Part shown: piece after piece, positions 16,850 to 25,459 of the stretch | Layout of the letters: every line of letters starts with the position of its first letter | Position numbering within the stretch: position 1 is the stretch's first letter | Assembly: GCA_035566895.1 (NCBI GenBank) | Contig: DATMQA010000221.1 | Coordinates: 22,356 to 86,355, forward strand | DNA length: 64,000 nucleotides | Direction of reading: 5' to 3' | Source of the DNA: DATMQA01 sp035566895 | GTDB lineage: Bacteria > Verrucomicrobiota > Verrucomicrobiia > Limisphaerales > UBA8199 | Translations under genes and position numbers: made by a program | The notes under the pieces: model-generated | The model's input: the letters and a program-made list of their open reading frames with translations, nothing else | What the model was told of the DNA's origin: nothing | Database searches by the model: none

Positions 16850-18336
16850 AAGTCATCCTCGCGATAGGAAACCGTCACGACCTCATGCAGGCCCACGTGA
16901 ACGATTTCCTGGATGCGCTGCCGGGCGCCGGTGGAAGTGACCTGGCCCTCGCTCAAAATGCGAAATGTATCCGAACGGACACTGACTCGAGGGGCGACCT
17001 GCTTGAAGATATCCTGGGTCATATCCGGCACTTTAAAGAGCCAGGCGATGTTGGGATAGAAGCCATTGGATTGGCGGAAGGAAATAACGGCTTGGGCCAG
17101 CTCGCGGCTGATGCCCGGAAGACAGGCCAGAACGTCCAGGCTGGCAGTATTAATATTGATTAACCCAGGCAAGTCCTGGCCGGTTTGGGCAGTCAACTCA
17201 TCCGCAATGTCCATCAGAAGGTCCTGGCTGATAACTTTGGGGCCGGAGGGATTGGTGGTCGGTTGATTGAGCGAAGCAGCGTTTTGGTCCGAGGGGGATT
17301 GGCCCTGATTGGATGTGTTTGCCGTGGAAGGTGAGCCGGCCTGGTTCTGGTCCTGAGCGGCGGTGACATCCAGGAGGTCGGCAATGCTGTTGAAACGATT
17401 CTGGCCGCGGTAAGCGATAATTGCCCGAGCAATATCCGTAGTGATACCGCGAATACCCGTCAGGGACCGTTCATCGGCCGTTTGGACGTTAACGCGGTCT
17501 TCGCCGGAGGCGGTCACATTGGCCACTGAAGAATCGACCGTCATCATGCCGGCCCAGCCGGTATCCAGGCCGCCAACTCCTGCGGCCTGGCCGGCTTCGG
17601 CTCCGGGCTCGAGCATCCCGTTTTGGTGAATGTCCGAACCCAGCAGTAAGTCGCGACTGACACCGCGCACCATCAGGAGTTCGCGAATGGTTTGGAGCGG
17701 CCCGTTGCGCGGCTGGTAAGGCGGCTTGAGGGAGGCGTAATATTCAATTTCCGCTCCACCCGGAGTGACCGTGTTATCCTCGTCGCGCCAATCGATAATG
17801 GCGGCGGCGACATCCGGGGTCATGCCATAAACTTTGGAGAGTTCTTCGAGCGAGGTATTGTTGACGTTCAGGCGGCTCTCTTCGTCGCTGACGCCATAAA
17901 GAATCGCGCCGCCTTCATCCTCCCGGCCGCGACGGAGCACGCGGAACTGGCCGCGGCCGAGCGGGACATCGCGGAACTGTTGAGGAGAGTCATAGAGCGC
18001 GCCGCTGTGGTGCCGGACACTGCGGCTGCGTTCGCGGGCATCCTGGTAGAGCAGGGCCTTGGCCTTTTCTACCCCGGCGACCGCGAGGTAGTGTGCCTGA
18101 ATGTGATCGCCGTGGTTCTTCACGACCGTCAGGTCCATCCGCGAGGTGTGCAGCACACCCATAACTACGAGAGACAAAAGAGCCAGGCACCAGAGCAGGC
18201 CGATGAGGATGGACGAGGCCGTTTTTATCCTCCTCGTGCTCGTTCTCATCCTCCTCCTCGTAATCGAAGAGACGTTAATCGCCCGATTACGAGGACGAGA
18301 ACGAGGAGGAGGAGGACGAAGATAACAGTTCGTCAT
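16846..18336 (-). CDS. gspK: T2SS minor pseudopilin GspK
   Basis: 496 residues. The helix SSILIGLLWCLALLSLVVMG is followed by the GspK core: YLAVAGVEKAKALLYQ, ESRLNVNNTSLEELSKVYG and a second helix-hairpin-helix-like block (LININTASLDVLACLPG). It caps the pseudopilus tip with GspI and GspJ. The ATG at 18336 overlaps the GspJ stop by ATGA, but the next about 40 codons are an Arg/Pro-rich stretch produced by the repeat at 18225-18325. An alternative ATG at 18249 would remove most of it. So the repeat is either a translated insertion between the coupled start and the leader, or it has forced a new start. An Asn/Gln/Ser-rich linker lies near residues 335-370. Confidence 0.88.
   Translation of the reverse strand: MTNCYLRPPPPRSRPRNRAINVSSITRRRMRTSTRRIKTASSILIGLLWCLALLSLVVMGVLHTSRMDLTVVKNHGDHIQAHYLAVAGVEKAKALLYQDARERSRSVRHHSGALYDSPQQFRDVPLGRGQFRVLRRGREDEGGAILYGVSDEESRLNVNNTSLEELSKVYGMTPDVAAAIIDWRDEDNTVTPGGAEIEYYASLKPPYQPRNGPLQTIRELLMVRGVSRDLLLGSDIHQNGMLEPGAEAGQAAGVGGLDTGWAGMMTVDSSVANVTASGEDRVNVQTADERSLTGIRGITTDIARAIIAYRGQNRFNSIADLLDVTAAQDQNQAGSPSTANTSNQGQSPSDQNAASLNQPTTNPSGPKVISQDLLMDIADELTAQTGQDLPGLININTASLDVLACLPGISRELAQAVISFRQSNGFYPNIAWLFKVPDMTQDIFKQVAPRVSVRSDTFRILSEGQVTSTGARQRIQEIVHVGLHEVVTVSYREDDL
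18225..18325. repeat. CGAGGACGAGAACGAGG hairpin at the gspK start
   Basis: The arms 18225-18266 and 18284-18325 (42 nt each) are inverted, made of CTCCTCGT and CTCGTTCT words and ending in CGTAATCG/CGATTACG around a 17-nt loop. It begins 11 nt inside the gspK reading frame. Confidence 0.85.
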
Positions 18337-19142
18337 TGACTCCCTCCTTCATTCCCCTGCCCAGGCGTGGGCTGACTGGAGTTGTCTGCGCCCGAATCTG
18401 GCGCTCCGGTGGAGGCGCTGCGCCTGGAACTGGCGGCGAGATTCAAGCGCGTGACGGTTTGGAACTCGAGTGGTGGCGCGAGGTTGGTTTTTTCCATCGG
18501 GACTGTGGTTGAAGACTCGGCGGGAGAAGCGCTTCTGGGCCGCGGATTGGAGTCGAACCACATGGTAATGCGCACGGCGTCCGGCATGCCGGAGAGATTG
18601 GACCGCAACCGAAACGAATTCTGCGCCTTGCGACCCCCTTCCACATCGCCCCAGGTATCGTACCAATCGAAACCGTCGTAGTATTCGAATCTCAGCCCAA
18701 GCAACCCCGAGGCGATTTCCTCGCGGCTGCCGCCGTTGAGCGGGTCCAGGGCGATCCGCGGATTGCGGCGGCGAAACAAGTTGAATTGGCCTGATTCGGG
18801 ATCCTTCGAGAGGAAATAGCTGATTTCACAGAAGTCGCCCTCGTTAGGCCGCCTGGGAGTGTAATTGTGCGTGGCGAAATCGAGGTTGTCGGCTTCGACC
18901 TCACCCATCATTCGTTGCATTCCCAGGAACTCGAAATCTTTCGATAAAGGGCAAGCCGCGCGGAGATCGGCGGCGACGGTCGCCATGGCGACGCGGGCGT
19001 TCTGGAGAATCTCGACCCGCGGCTCGACCATTTTTTGAGTCGCGGTAGCCGATTGCAGACACAGGTAGGCGCTGACCAGGATCATTGCCATGAGCGAGGC
19101 GCTGATGACGACTTCGATGAGAGTGAAGCCCCTCTCTCTCAA
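18333..19142 (-). CDS. gspJ: T2SS minor pseudopilin GspJ
   Basis: 269 residues. The prepilin leader is MRERG, cut before FTLIEVVISASLMAMILVSA. The GspJ-like body has LQNARVAMATVAADLRAAC, FEISYFLSKDP-like strands and LRFEYYDGFDWYDTW. The Ser/Gly/Gln-rich C-terminal tail (after about residue 225) is longer than usual. It forms the pseudopilus tip complex with GspI and GspK. It is coupled to gspI by ATGA upstream and to gspK by ATGA downstream. Confidence 0.88.
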   Translation of the reverse strand: MRERGFTLIEVVISASLMAMILVSAYLCLQSATATQKMVEPRVEILQNARVAMATVAADLRAACPLSKDFEFLGMQRMMGEVEADNLDFATHNYTPRRPNEGDFCEISYFLSKDPESGQFNLFRRRNPRIALDPLNGGSREEIASGLLGLRFEYYDGFDWYDTWGDVEGGRKAQNSFRLRSNLSGMPDAVRITMWFDSNPRPRSASPAESSTTVPMEKTNLAPPLEFQTVTRLNLAASSRRSASTGAPDSGADNSSQPTPGQGNEGGSQ

Positions 19143-19597
19143 GCACCCCTCCGTTTTCTTGAGCCGCCCCCCTGGCCAGTTCCGGTTGCGGTAGAATCCG
19201 CCGGCGGCTCGAACAGTAGCGTGCGCAACTCGTAAATTGCCCGACCGGTTTGGGAATTTTCCACCACCACCGAGATTTCATGAAGCCCGTCGATGCCGGC
19301 GCTGGTTACCGTCTGTCGCCAGCGATAAAGCGACAGCCCCTCGCCGCATTCACCTTCCGTTTCGCCGTCGCTCAGTACGCCATCGGCCCGCAGCGCCTCG
19401 ATTTGCCCCGCCGCGATCAAAGCTGCCGAGGTTTGCAGCTCCGATTCCTTGCTTGACCCCAGCGCGAGCGTGACGGCCTGCGTGAGACCGACCAGACCCA
19501 CGGCCAGGATCACGATGGCGCACAGCACCTCGATGAGGGAGAAGGCGGTGTACTTGCGCCGCGTACGGAACGTGGCGTTTAGGCTGCGGCAGCGCAT
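19139..19597 (-). CDS. gspI: T2SS minor pseudopilin GspI
   Basis: 152 residues from the ATG at 19597; the frame is open upstream but only as an antisense shadow of gspH. The leader MRCRSLNATFRTRRKYTA precedes the pilin helix FSLIEVLCAIVILAVGLVGL. ALGSSKESELQTSAALIAAG and the Tyr/Arg-rich strands that follow fit GspI. The long leader overlaps an inverted repeat (19576-19655), so the first dozen codons may be repeat-derived. Note Ala rather than Gly before the Phe of the helix, a tolerated but weaker prepilin peptidase site. Its stop overlaps the gspJ start (ATGA). Confidence 0.85.
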   Translation of the reverse strand: MRCRSLNATFRTRRKYTAFSLIEVLCAIVILAVGLVGLTQAVTLALGSSKESELQTSAALIAAGQIEALRADGVLSDGETEGECGEGLSLYRWRQTVTSAGIDGLHEISVVVENSQTGRAIYELRTLLFEPPADSTATGTGQGGGSRKRRGA

Positions 19598-19655
19598 TCG
19601 CACATTTTCCCGACAAACTAAAAAGGTATTTCGTCGGACGCTCTGCAGCCTAAAG
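19576..19655. repeat. TTTAGGCTGC inverted repeat between gspH and gspI
   Basis: CGTTTAGGCTGCGGCAGCG (from 19576) is roughly inverted at 19639-19655 (CTCTGCAGCCTAAAGG). It occupies the start of gspI and the 128-bp gap to gspH, the widest gap between the pseudopilin genes. Confidence 0.6.
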
Positions 19656-19725
19656 GCCGCTCTCCGCCGGCTTCGCGGTTGAGCCATTTGAAACGGGCGT
19701 TTCGTTTTTGGCTGAGTTGCAATTC

Positions 19726-20400
19726 TCATTCGCGCGCCAGTTCGATTACCCGCACCCGAGCGGTGACGGGGTTGATGCGCAGGACCAGGCGGAAACCATC
19801 CTGGTCCTGCAACAGGAATTCGCCGGAGTCGGCTGTGCCGTCGGGGTAAAAGGAGACTAGCGCTTCCCGCAAACCGGGCTTTGCTTCTTCGGCGGGTGCT
19901 TCCACGGGTTCCTGGCTCGCCGGTTCCAGAGATTCCTCCGCCGCCGGGCGGAAGGAAACCAGTATGCGCGCATCCAATTCGCCTTCGCTGCCAGCCACAT
20001 CGCGGAGCGGAATGAAATCGTCGTCTCTCCCGGTTTCGCGGAGACGACTTTCGATGAGATAACGGCCGGTTCGTGTGTCGAAACGCACGCGTTGAAGCTG
20101 ATTGAGGCTGACGGCACGGCTGTACGCGATATTGCAGACATTGAGCAACTCGCGGCCGGTGGAACGCAACAGGGCATCCTGGTAGGTGCCTTTCATTTCG
20201 GGGATGATCATCGCAGTTAGAATCCCGATGAGAACGATGACCACCATGAGTTCGATGAGGGTGAAGCCGCGGCAAACGAGCGCCGGTCGTTCGTGCCGCC
20301 GAAACGAATTAGCCACAAAAGAACGTAAAGAACAAATGGATTTCGGAAATGAATTCCTTCCTTGTGTTCTTTGCGTTGTTTTGTGGCAATTTTCAGTCAT
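19726..20400 (-). CDS. gspH: T2SS pseudopilin GspH
   Basis: 224 residues from the ATG at 20400, 6 nt after the gspG stop. Pilin leader RG precedes FTLIELMVVIVLIGILTAMI. The GspH-type beta domain has SRAVSLNQLQRVRFD and RTGRYLIESRLRE; a Glu/Pro/Ala insert (EPASQEPVEAPAEEAK) follows, then FYPDGTADSG. The first about 28 codons translate one arm of the hairpin at 20312-20387. A GTG at 20316 would give a normal 15-residue leader and is a plausible true start. Either way the repeat sits between gspG and the functional leader. Confidence 0.85.
   Translation of the reverse strand: MTENCHKTTQRTQGRNSFPKSICSLRSFVANSFRRHERPALVCRGFTLIELMVVIVLIGILTAMIIPEMKGTYQDALLRSTGRELLNVCNIAYSRAVSLNQLQRVRFDTRTGRYLIESRLRETGRDDDFIPLRDVAGSEGELDARILVSFRPAAEESLEPASQEPVEAPAEEAKPGLREALVSFYPDGTADSGEFLLQDQDGFRLVLRINPVTARVRVIELARE
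20312..20387. repeat. GCCACAAAAGAAC hairpin at the gspG/gspH junction
   Basis: GCCACAAAAGAACGTAAAGA (20312 on) is inverted at 20363-20387 (ACGTTGTTTTGTGGC-type), with about 22 of 25 bases pairing. The same family occurs at 50288-50367 in a glycosyltransferase gene. Confidence 0.85.
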
Positions 20401-20406
20401 GGGCTG

Positions 20407-20859
20407 CTACTTGCTGGTCGCCGTTTCCTGCCAGTTGCCGATGTCCGCCCCCTGCCCTTCGCCGCCGTCCTGACCATCTGCGCCCCGGGACCAGATATCG
20501 AAACTGGTCGGATGATGAGTGCCCGGGCAGCGATACTGGTAAGCATTTCCCCAGGGATCATCGCGAAGTTCTTTGATGTAAGGTCCACGCCACTTCTTGT
20601 CGTCTGCCGACGGCGCTTCCACCAGGACCTTCAGCCCTTCGTCCATCGTCGGGTAACGGTCCATGTGGACGTAGAATCGCTCGACGGCTGATTCCAACTC
20701 GGCGACGTGGGCCTTGGCAGCGCCTACTTTGGCGTCATGAGTGGTGCCCATGAACTGCGGGATGATGGCGGCCGCCAGAATGCCGAGAATAATCACCACC
20801 ACCATGATTTCGATCAGGGTGAAGCCGTCTGACTGTTTGTTTTGCAACCGTGTTTTCAT
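20407..20859 (-). CDS. gspG: T2SS major pseudopilin GspG
   Basis: 150 residues, the canonical length. Leader MKTRLQNKQSDG precedes FTLIEIMVVVIILGILAA, then the GspG signature: KAHVAELESAVERFYVHMDR, YPTMDEGLKVL, WRGPYIKELRDDPWGNAYQY and the calcium-loop region FDIWSRGADGQDGGEGQGAD. It polymerises into the pseudopilus that drives substrates through the secretin. AAGGA lies about 6 nt before the ATG. The gene follows gspF after 8 nt. Confidence 0.96.
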   Translation of the reverse strand: MKTRLQNKQSDGFTLIEIMVVVIILGILAAAIIPQFMGTTHDAKVGAAKAHVAELESAVERFYVHMDRYPTMDEGLKVLVEAPSADDKKWRGPYIKELRDDPWGNAYQYRCPGTHHPTSFDIWSRGADGQDGGEGQGADIGNWQETATSK

Positions 20860-20867
20860 TTTTATCC

Positions 20868-22157
20868 TTAATGTATCGCCTGGCTCATCCTGAAAATGGG
20901 CAACAAGATCGCGATGACGATGAAGCCTACGAGCGAACCGACCACTAGAATTAAAATCGGGGCCAACAGCGAGATCAGGGTCTTGGTGCGCGCGCGCATG
21001 TGGCGTTCTTCGATTTCCGCCACTTTGAGGAGCATTTCATCGAGCCGGCCGGATTCTTCGCCCACGTCGATCATTTGCACAATTGTCCTTGGGAAAACCC
21101 CCAGTTTGCGCAGCGGTGTGGCCAACGAATGACCTCCACGAGTATCTTCGGCCACACGCGCGATTTGCTGGGCCAGCATGCGGTTGCCAATGGTGTTTTC
21201 GACGATCTTCAACGCGGGCAGCAACGAGACGCCGCTTTTGGCCAGTGTTCCCAGGGTCCGCGCGAACCGGCTCAGCGCTGCTGAGCGAAAGACCGAGCCG
21301 AGCAAGGGGAGCCGCAGTTTGGTTTTATCCCAAAGTTCCGCCCCGGCGGTGGTCCGCAGATACCAGCGCAAGCCACCACTGACTCCTGCAATTCCGGCCA
21401 GGAACAAATACCAATAGCGATGGAGGGTGCCGCTGACCTTCAGGAGAATCAGGGTTGGCAGGGGAAGAATTTGAAGCATCTCCTGGAGCATGCCAAAGAG
21501 GCGCGGCAAAACGACGGTGAGCAGGAGGGTAACGGTAACCACGCCAAACCCGAGCACAAAGACTGGGTAGGCCACGGCGGCGAGCACTTCGCCGCGCACC
21601 TCATCCTCGTGTTCGAGCAGTTCGGCCAGATCGGCCATGACCGTTTGCAACGCCCCGGCCTCCTCCCCGACGCGGACCATACTCACATAGAGTTTGCTGA
21701 AGAGCCGGGGCTGCTCGTCGAGGGCCGCCGAGAGGGAGGTCCCCTTGCGGACCGATTCGGAAAGGTTGAGGATGACCTGCCGGAGCGCCGGATTTTCTTC
21801 TTCCTCTCCGAGTCCCTCCAGGGCCTGCGGAATGGGGATAGCTGAGGCCAGGAGAGCGCTCATCTCACGCGTAAAGGCCGTAATGTCCTTGCGCCGAATG
21901 CGCCGGGCCGAGCGCGTAGCTCCAACTCCGCGGATCTCTTGCGTTTCAGCCGGGCGGAACGGGAACGCCGCGCTCCGGTCCGTGGTCTGCGTCGTGCCGG
22001 CAAGAGGAGCTCCCCGTACGCCCGAATTTTCGAGGATCGAGGGAAACAGGCCGCGCTGGCCGAGTAATTGCAGCGCCGCTTTGCGGTCCTCGGCCTCGAT
22101 GACTCCTTGCACCGGAGTGCCGGTCGCTTCGATGGCGTGGTACCTGAAAGCATTCAT
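20868..22157 (-). CDS. gspF: T2SS inner-membrane platform protein GspF
   Basis: 429 residues from the ATG at 22157, chosen because it overlaps the gspE stop by ATGA; the frame runs further upstream only antisense to gspE. It starts MNAFRYHAIEATGTPVQG, then has two GspF domains with FTREMSALLASAIPIPQALE and FARTLGTLAKSGVSLLPALK, each followed by membrane helices (LGFGVVTVTLLLTVVLPRLF; LLAPILILVVGSLVGFIVIA). GEEAGAL and GEESGRLDEML are the family Gly-Glu motifs. It couples GspE to pseudopilus assembly. Confidence 0.95.
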   Translation of the reverse strand: MNAFRYHAIEATGTPVQGVIEAEDRKAALQLLGQRGLFPSILENSGVRGAPLAGTTQTTDRSAAFPFRPAETQEIRGVGATRSARRIRRKDITAFTREMSALLASAIPIPQALEGLGEEEENPALRQVILNLSESVRKGTSLSAALDEQPRLFSKLYVSMVRVGEEAGALQTVMADLAELLEHEDEVRGEVLAAVAYPVFVLGFGVVTVTLLLTVVLPRLFGMLQEMLQILPLPTLILLKVSGTLHRYWYLFLAGIAGVSGGLRWYLRTTAGAELWDKTKLRLPLLGSVFRSAALSRFARTLGTLAKSGVSLLPALKIVENTIGNRMLAQQIARVAEDTRGGHSLATPLRKLGVFPRTIVQMIDVGEESGRLDEMLLKVAEIEERHMRARTKTLISLLAPILILVVGSLVGFIVIAILLPIFRMSQAIH

Positions 22158-23740
22158 TCCAGCAGGTCTCCCGAGGAAACCCTGAGGATTTCTTCCAATG
22201 AGGTGATTCCCGCCGCGGCTTTTTGCAGGGCATCCTGATGCATGGTGACCATGGTCTTCTGCGCTGTGGCTTTGAGCTCCGCATTCGACCGTTTCTGCAA
22301 AATCAGTTCTTTGATCTCGTTCGTTATTGCCAACAACTCGAAGATCCCGACCCGGCCGCGGTAACCTGTGCCACGGCACTCTTCACACCCATTACCCTGA
22401 TAAAAAACTCCCTCAACGCGTCTGCCTCCGAGCGCCTCGACTCGAGCACGCACGGCCGCGGAAACGGGCCATTCCGTCTTGCATTGCTGACAGATTCTCC
22501 GCACCAGACGCTGGGCCAAAACGCCCTCCAGGGAGGAGGAAATCAGGAACGCCTCGACACCCATATCCAGCAGGCGAGTGACCGCGCCGGTCGAGTCATT
22601 CGTGTGCAGGGTGCTGAACACCTGGTGGCCGGTGAGCGCGGCACGAATGGCAATCTCCGCGGTCTCAGAGTCCCGGATTTCGCCCACCATCACCACGTCC
22701 GGGTCCTGCCGCAGGATGGAGCGCAAACCAGTGGCAAAGGTAAAATTCCGGCTCGGCCGCACGGGGATTTGTGCCACACCGGGCAGCTCGTATTCAACGG
22801 GGTCTTCAATCGTCAAAATCTTCTTTTCGGGAGTGTAGATGCCTTGCAGGATCGCATAAAGAGTCGTCGTCTTGCCGCTGCCGGTCGGGCCCGTGGCCAG
22901 GAAGAGTCCGTGGGGTTTCTCGACCAACCTCGAGAGCAGGGTCGCGCGTTCCGTCTCCAGCCCCAGTTCTTGCGTGGTGAGCATCCTGGAATTCTTTTCC
23001 AGGAGCCGAAGCACCACGCCTTCACCATAAATGGTCGGCAGTGTGCCAACGCGAATATCGACACGCGCGCCGCGATGGTTGATCTGGATATGGCCGTCCT
23101 GGGGCATGTAGCGCTCGGCGATGTTCATGTCCGCCATGATCTTGATACGGGACACCAGGGCGGCGTGGAGCTGTTTGGGAGGAGGGGGTTTTTCCTGCAA
23201 CAGCCCGTCAATCCGGTAGCGCAACTGGATGGACTGCTCGAAGGGAACCAGGTGGATGTCACTGGCGCGTTCCCGCAGCGCGGTCGAGATGATTAGGTTG
23301 ACCAGGTTGATGACGGTCGGCTCGTTGGCCATCACCTCGATGTCGTGCAGATTCCGGCCCTCGACGGCGGCGGCATGCTCCGGGTTGAGGCTCTCGATCA
23401 TCTTTTCGACCGTCACCTGGTAGCACTCGGCCATCTTCTCGAGGATGTCAGCCGCCGGAGCCTCAAATTCCTGCACTTCGAGTCCCGTCAGCAGCCGCAA
23501 ATCATCGATCACGCGCTGGTTGCCCATCTCCGCGGTGGCGATGTTGATCGTGCCGTTGTGAATCTCCAGCGGCAGGATGCGGTGGCGCTTCGCAAATTCG
23601 GCGGGGACAATGCGGAGGGCCTCGGGCGAGATATTGAGCTTGGGGCTGCTCGGCCGCGAGCCCGGGTCCCGCTGGTCCAGCGCAACCGCCGCCGTTTGTC
23701 GTGCCTGCTCCAAATGACCGTTCGGTTCGGATTGGCTCAT
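22154..23740 (-). CDS. gspE: T2SS assembly ATPase GspE
   Basis: 528 residues. An N1-type domain (about residues 35-125) is followed by the ATPase: Walker A GPTGSGKTT at about 284-292, Asp box near EDPVEYELPG (312-321), Walker B QDPDVVMVGEIRD (345-356), His box TGHQVFSTLHTND. The tetracysteine zinc motif is intact (C417, C420, C452, C455). It hydrolyses ATP in the cytoplasm to power pseudopilus growth. It is the promoter-proximal gene of the eleven-gene operon. About 210 bp separate it from the next upstream gene. Confidence 0.96.
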   Translation of the reverse strand: MSQSEPNGHLEQARQTAAVALDQRDPGSRPSSPKLNISPEALRIVPAEFAKRHRILPLEIHNGTINIATAEMGNQRVIDDLRLLTGLEVQEFEAPAADILEKMAECYQVTVEKMIESLNPEHAAAVEGRNLHDIEVMANEPTVINLVNLIISTALRERASDIHLVPFEQSIQLRYRIDGLLQEKPPPPKQLHAALVSRIKIMADMNIAERYMPQDGHIQINHRGARVDIRVGTLPTIYGEGVVLRLLEKNSRMLTTQELGLETERATLLSRLVEKPHGLFLATGPTGSGKTTTLYAILQGIYTPEKKILTIEDPVEYELPGVAQIPVRPSRNFTFATGLRSILRQDPDVVMVGEIRDSETAEIAIRAALTGHQVFSTLHTNDSTGAVTRLLDMGVEAFLISSSLEGVLAQRLVRRICQQCKTEWPVSAAVRARVEALGGRRVEGVFYQGNGCEECRGTGYRGRVGIFELLAITNEIKELILQKRSNAELKATAQKTMVTMHQDALQKAAAGITSLEEILRVSSGDLLE

Positions 23741-23950
23741 GGCTCAGAGGTCGCTTGTTCTGTATTGACTCCGGAGAGGACGGGTTTATTCGGGTTCCGT
23801 TCCTGCCGGGAATGGCTTTGTCTCGTCTAAAGTCTGGGGCACACCAAATCGTTTGACAACGGAAAACGGAAAAAGTTGCAGAAAAAAAGCGGAATTTACG
23901 CCTGCAGACGCGAAAGAGGCCACGGACGTCGCGGGCAGCTCACCGAGGAG

Positions 23951-24136
23951 TCACTTTTCTTTGGGCGGTTTGACGCTGAAACGAACCATCGGGCGGTTGG
24001 ACCTCGAGACCACCCGGCTGTGGGACTTACGTCGGCGGCGGGCGAGCCGAGTGTTGCGGGAGAGAAACACAAAACATCCCCCCAACCCGCCGACCACTAT
24101 TCCGGCGCACAGAAAAAGGAGCCCGTTACCGTGCAT
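23951..24136 (-). CDS. Small single-pass membrane protein, basic tail
   Basis: 61 residues from the ATG at 24136, with GAGAAG about 10 nt upstream. One membrane helix (LLFLCAGIVVGGLGGCFVFL) is followed by a strongly basic tail (RNTRLARRRRKSHSR). Not recognised. It lies upstream of gspE on the same strand, and could be a membrane-anchored accessory or an unrelated small protein. The frame extends upstream another 26 codons without a better start. Confidence 0.4.
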   Translation of the reverse strand: MHGNGLLFLCAGIVVGGLGGCFVFLSRNTRLARRRRKSHSRVVSRSNRPMVRFSVKPPKEK

Positions 24137-24213
24137 GATGACTTCTCTTTTAGGCTCTGCGGCGGCGGGTGTAAAGGGAGATGTTGAACCAACCGGCTTT
24201 TCATGGCTTTTCA

Positions 24214-24290
24214 TCGTAATCGCTCTCGTGATCCTAACCGCACTCTTTCAGGCGAGAGGGGTGCGATTTGGATTACGAGTAAGATTACGA
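24214..24290. repeat. TCGTAATC hairpin, diverged relative of 2234-2301
   Basis: The arms 24214-24234 and 24270-24290 pair at about 17 of 21 positions (TCGTAATC...GTGATCC against GGATTACGAGTAAGATTACGA). It lies between apbE and the small membrane-protein gene. Confidence 0.7.
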
Positions 24291-24320
24291 CCCCATGAGG
24301 GATAATCTTCTGACCTGGGC

Positions 24321-25391
24321 TCAATTGGCCTCAGGGATTTGCTTGAAGCGGCGGGAAACGAAGCTTCTGGTTTGCCCGTCTTCCTTCGTCAGAATCAAAG
24401 CGGATGTATGCGGCAGCGAATCTACCAGAGCCAGCCCACGGCGGGGGCCGAGGACGCAAACGGTGGTGGCCAGCGCGTCGGTCGCGGTGGCATTCGGAGC
24501 GATGACCGAGACCTGAATGCGGTTGGTTAGTCCCAAGCCCATAGCGGGCTCGAGAACGTGCGAATAGCGAACGCCGCCAATCTCGATGAACTGCTCGGTA
24601 TCGCCGGAAGTCGAGATGCCAGCGTTGTGAAGCACCACTGTCCCGGAGACTTGGTTGTTGTGGGCATCGATTGTCGAAATCGCGACTTTCCAGCCGGGTT
24701 GGCCGGGCGGCGGTTCTCCAACGGCAATGTCACCGCTGGCGGCCACCAGTGCACGTTTGATCTCCCTGCCCTTCAGCAGCGACAACGCGGCGTCCGCCGC
24801 GTAGCCTTTGGCAATCCCACCTAGGTCCAACCGCATTTTGGGCGCCATCAAGGTGACGGTGCGAGCACGGGAATCCAGCCGAAGCTTCTGGTAGCCGACC
24901 GAGGGCGCGGCAGCGGCCAGCTCGGCAGAGGTCGGCAGCACATTTCGCTTTTTCGCAAACCGCCACAGGCGCACATAAGGGCCAACGGTTACATCGAAGG
25001 CGCCGCCGGATTTTTCGGAAATCTCCTGCGCTCGCACTAGCACGTCAAAGAGCTCAACGCTCACGGGCACGGGTTTACCGAAGGGCTTGTCGCACAGCAG
25101 CATCAGCTCGCTGTCCGCCTGGTAGTCACTCATGATGTCCTCGAGCTGATCGACCCGGCGAAAGGCGTCCCGGGCCGCGGATTCGGCAGCGGGCTGGTTG
25201 GTGGCGTAAAGGGTAATGCCGAATAGTGTGCCCATCGCCGGATGGCTGAACTCATAACGGTGTAGGGGTTGGGTGGGAGGAGTTGAACGGCAGCCCATGA
25301 GGAGGGCGGCAGCGCAGAGCAGGGACGAACCTAGTACGTTGAACCTCGGACGCTGAACCTTGAACGCGACTGGCGTAAAAACGTCATTCAT
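24321..25391 (-). CDS. apbE: FAD:protein FMN transferase, lipoprotein
   Basis: 356 residues. A lipoprotein signal ends in a lipobox (ALLMGC), so it is probably tethered to a membrane outside the cytoplasm. The ApbE fold is clear: SHPAMGTLFGITLYA, DYQADSELMLL, GGAFDVTVGPYVRLWRF, LDLGGIAKGYAAD and ISTSGDTEQF. Known members attach FMN to a Thr of redox proteins such as NqrB/RnfG; no such target is in the window. The residues just before the lipobox helix (VQRPRFNVL) come from a word repeat at 25334-25369, making the N-region longer than usual. Confidence 0.9.
   Translation of the reverse strand: MNDVFTPVAFKVQRPRFNVLGSSLLCAAALLMGCRSTPPTQPLHRYEFSHPAMGTLFGITLYATNQPAAESAARDAFRRVDQLEDIMSDYQADSELMLLCDKPFGKPVPVSVELFDVLVRAQEISEKSGGAFDVTVGPYVRLWRFAKKRNVLPTSAELAAAAPSVGYQKLRLDSRARTVTLMAPKMRLDLGGIAKGYAADAALSLLKGREIKRALVAASGDIAVGEPPPGQPGWKVAISTIDAHNNQVSGTVVLHNAGISTSGDTEQFIEIGGVRYSHVLEPAMGLGLTNRIQVSVIAPNATATDALATTVCVLGPRRGLALVDSLPHTSALILTKEDGQTRSFVSRRFKQIPEAN
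25334..25369. repeat. GTTGAACCT word repeat in the apbE signal region
   Basis: ACGTTGAACCTCGGACGCTG then AACCTTGAACG: the word G(C)TTGAACC occurs three times in 36 nt, in frame upstream of the lipobox helix. Confidence 0.5.
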
Positions 25392-25397
25392 CGGCTA

Positions 25398-25428
25398 TTA
25401 AAAGAAAGGCCGGCCACAGGGGCCGGCC
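25398..25428 (-). terminator. Rho-independent terminator of the Gfo/Idh gene
   Basis: On the minus strand GGCCGGCC, a short loop and GGCCGGCC form a strong stem, followed by TTTCTTTTAAT. It lies about 30 nt past the stop at 25460. Confidence 0.85.
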
Positions 25429-25459
25429 ATGAAGCTTAAACTCTGCACGGGAACCAACT

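Noticed and set aside
20276..20311. Long gspI start far upstream in the gspH region
   Set aside because: The extra residues are an antisense shadow of gspH; the pilin leader begins much later.
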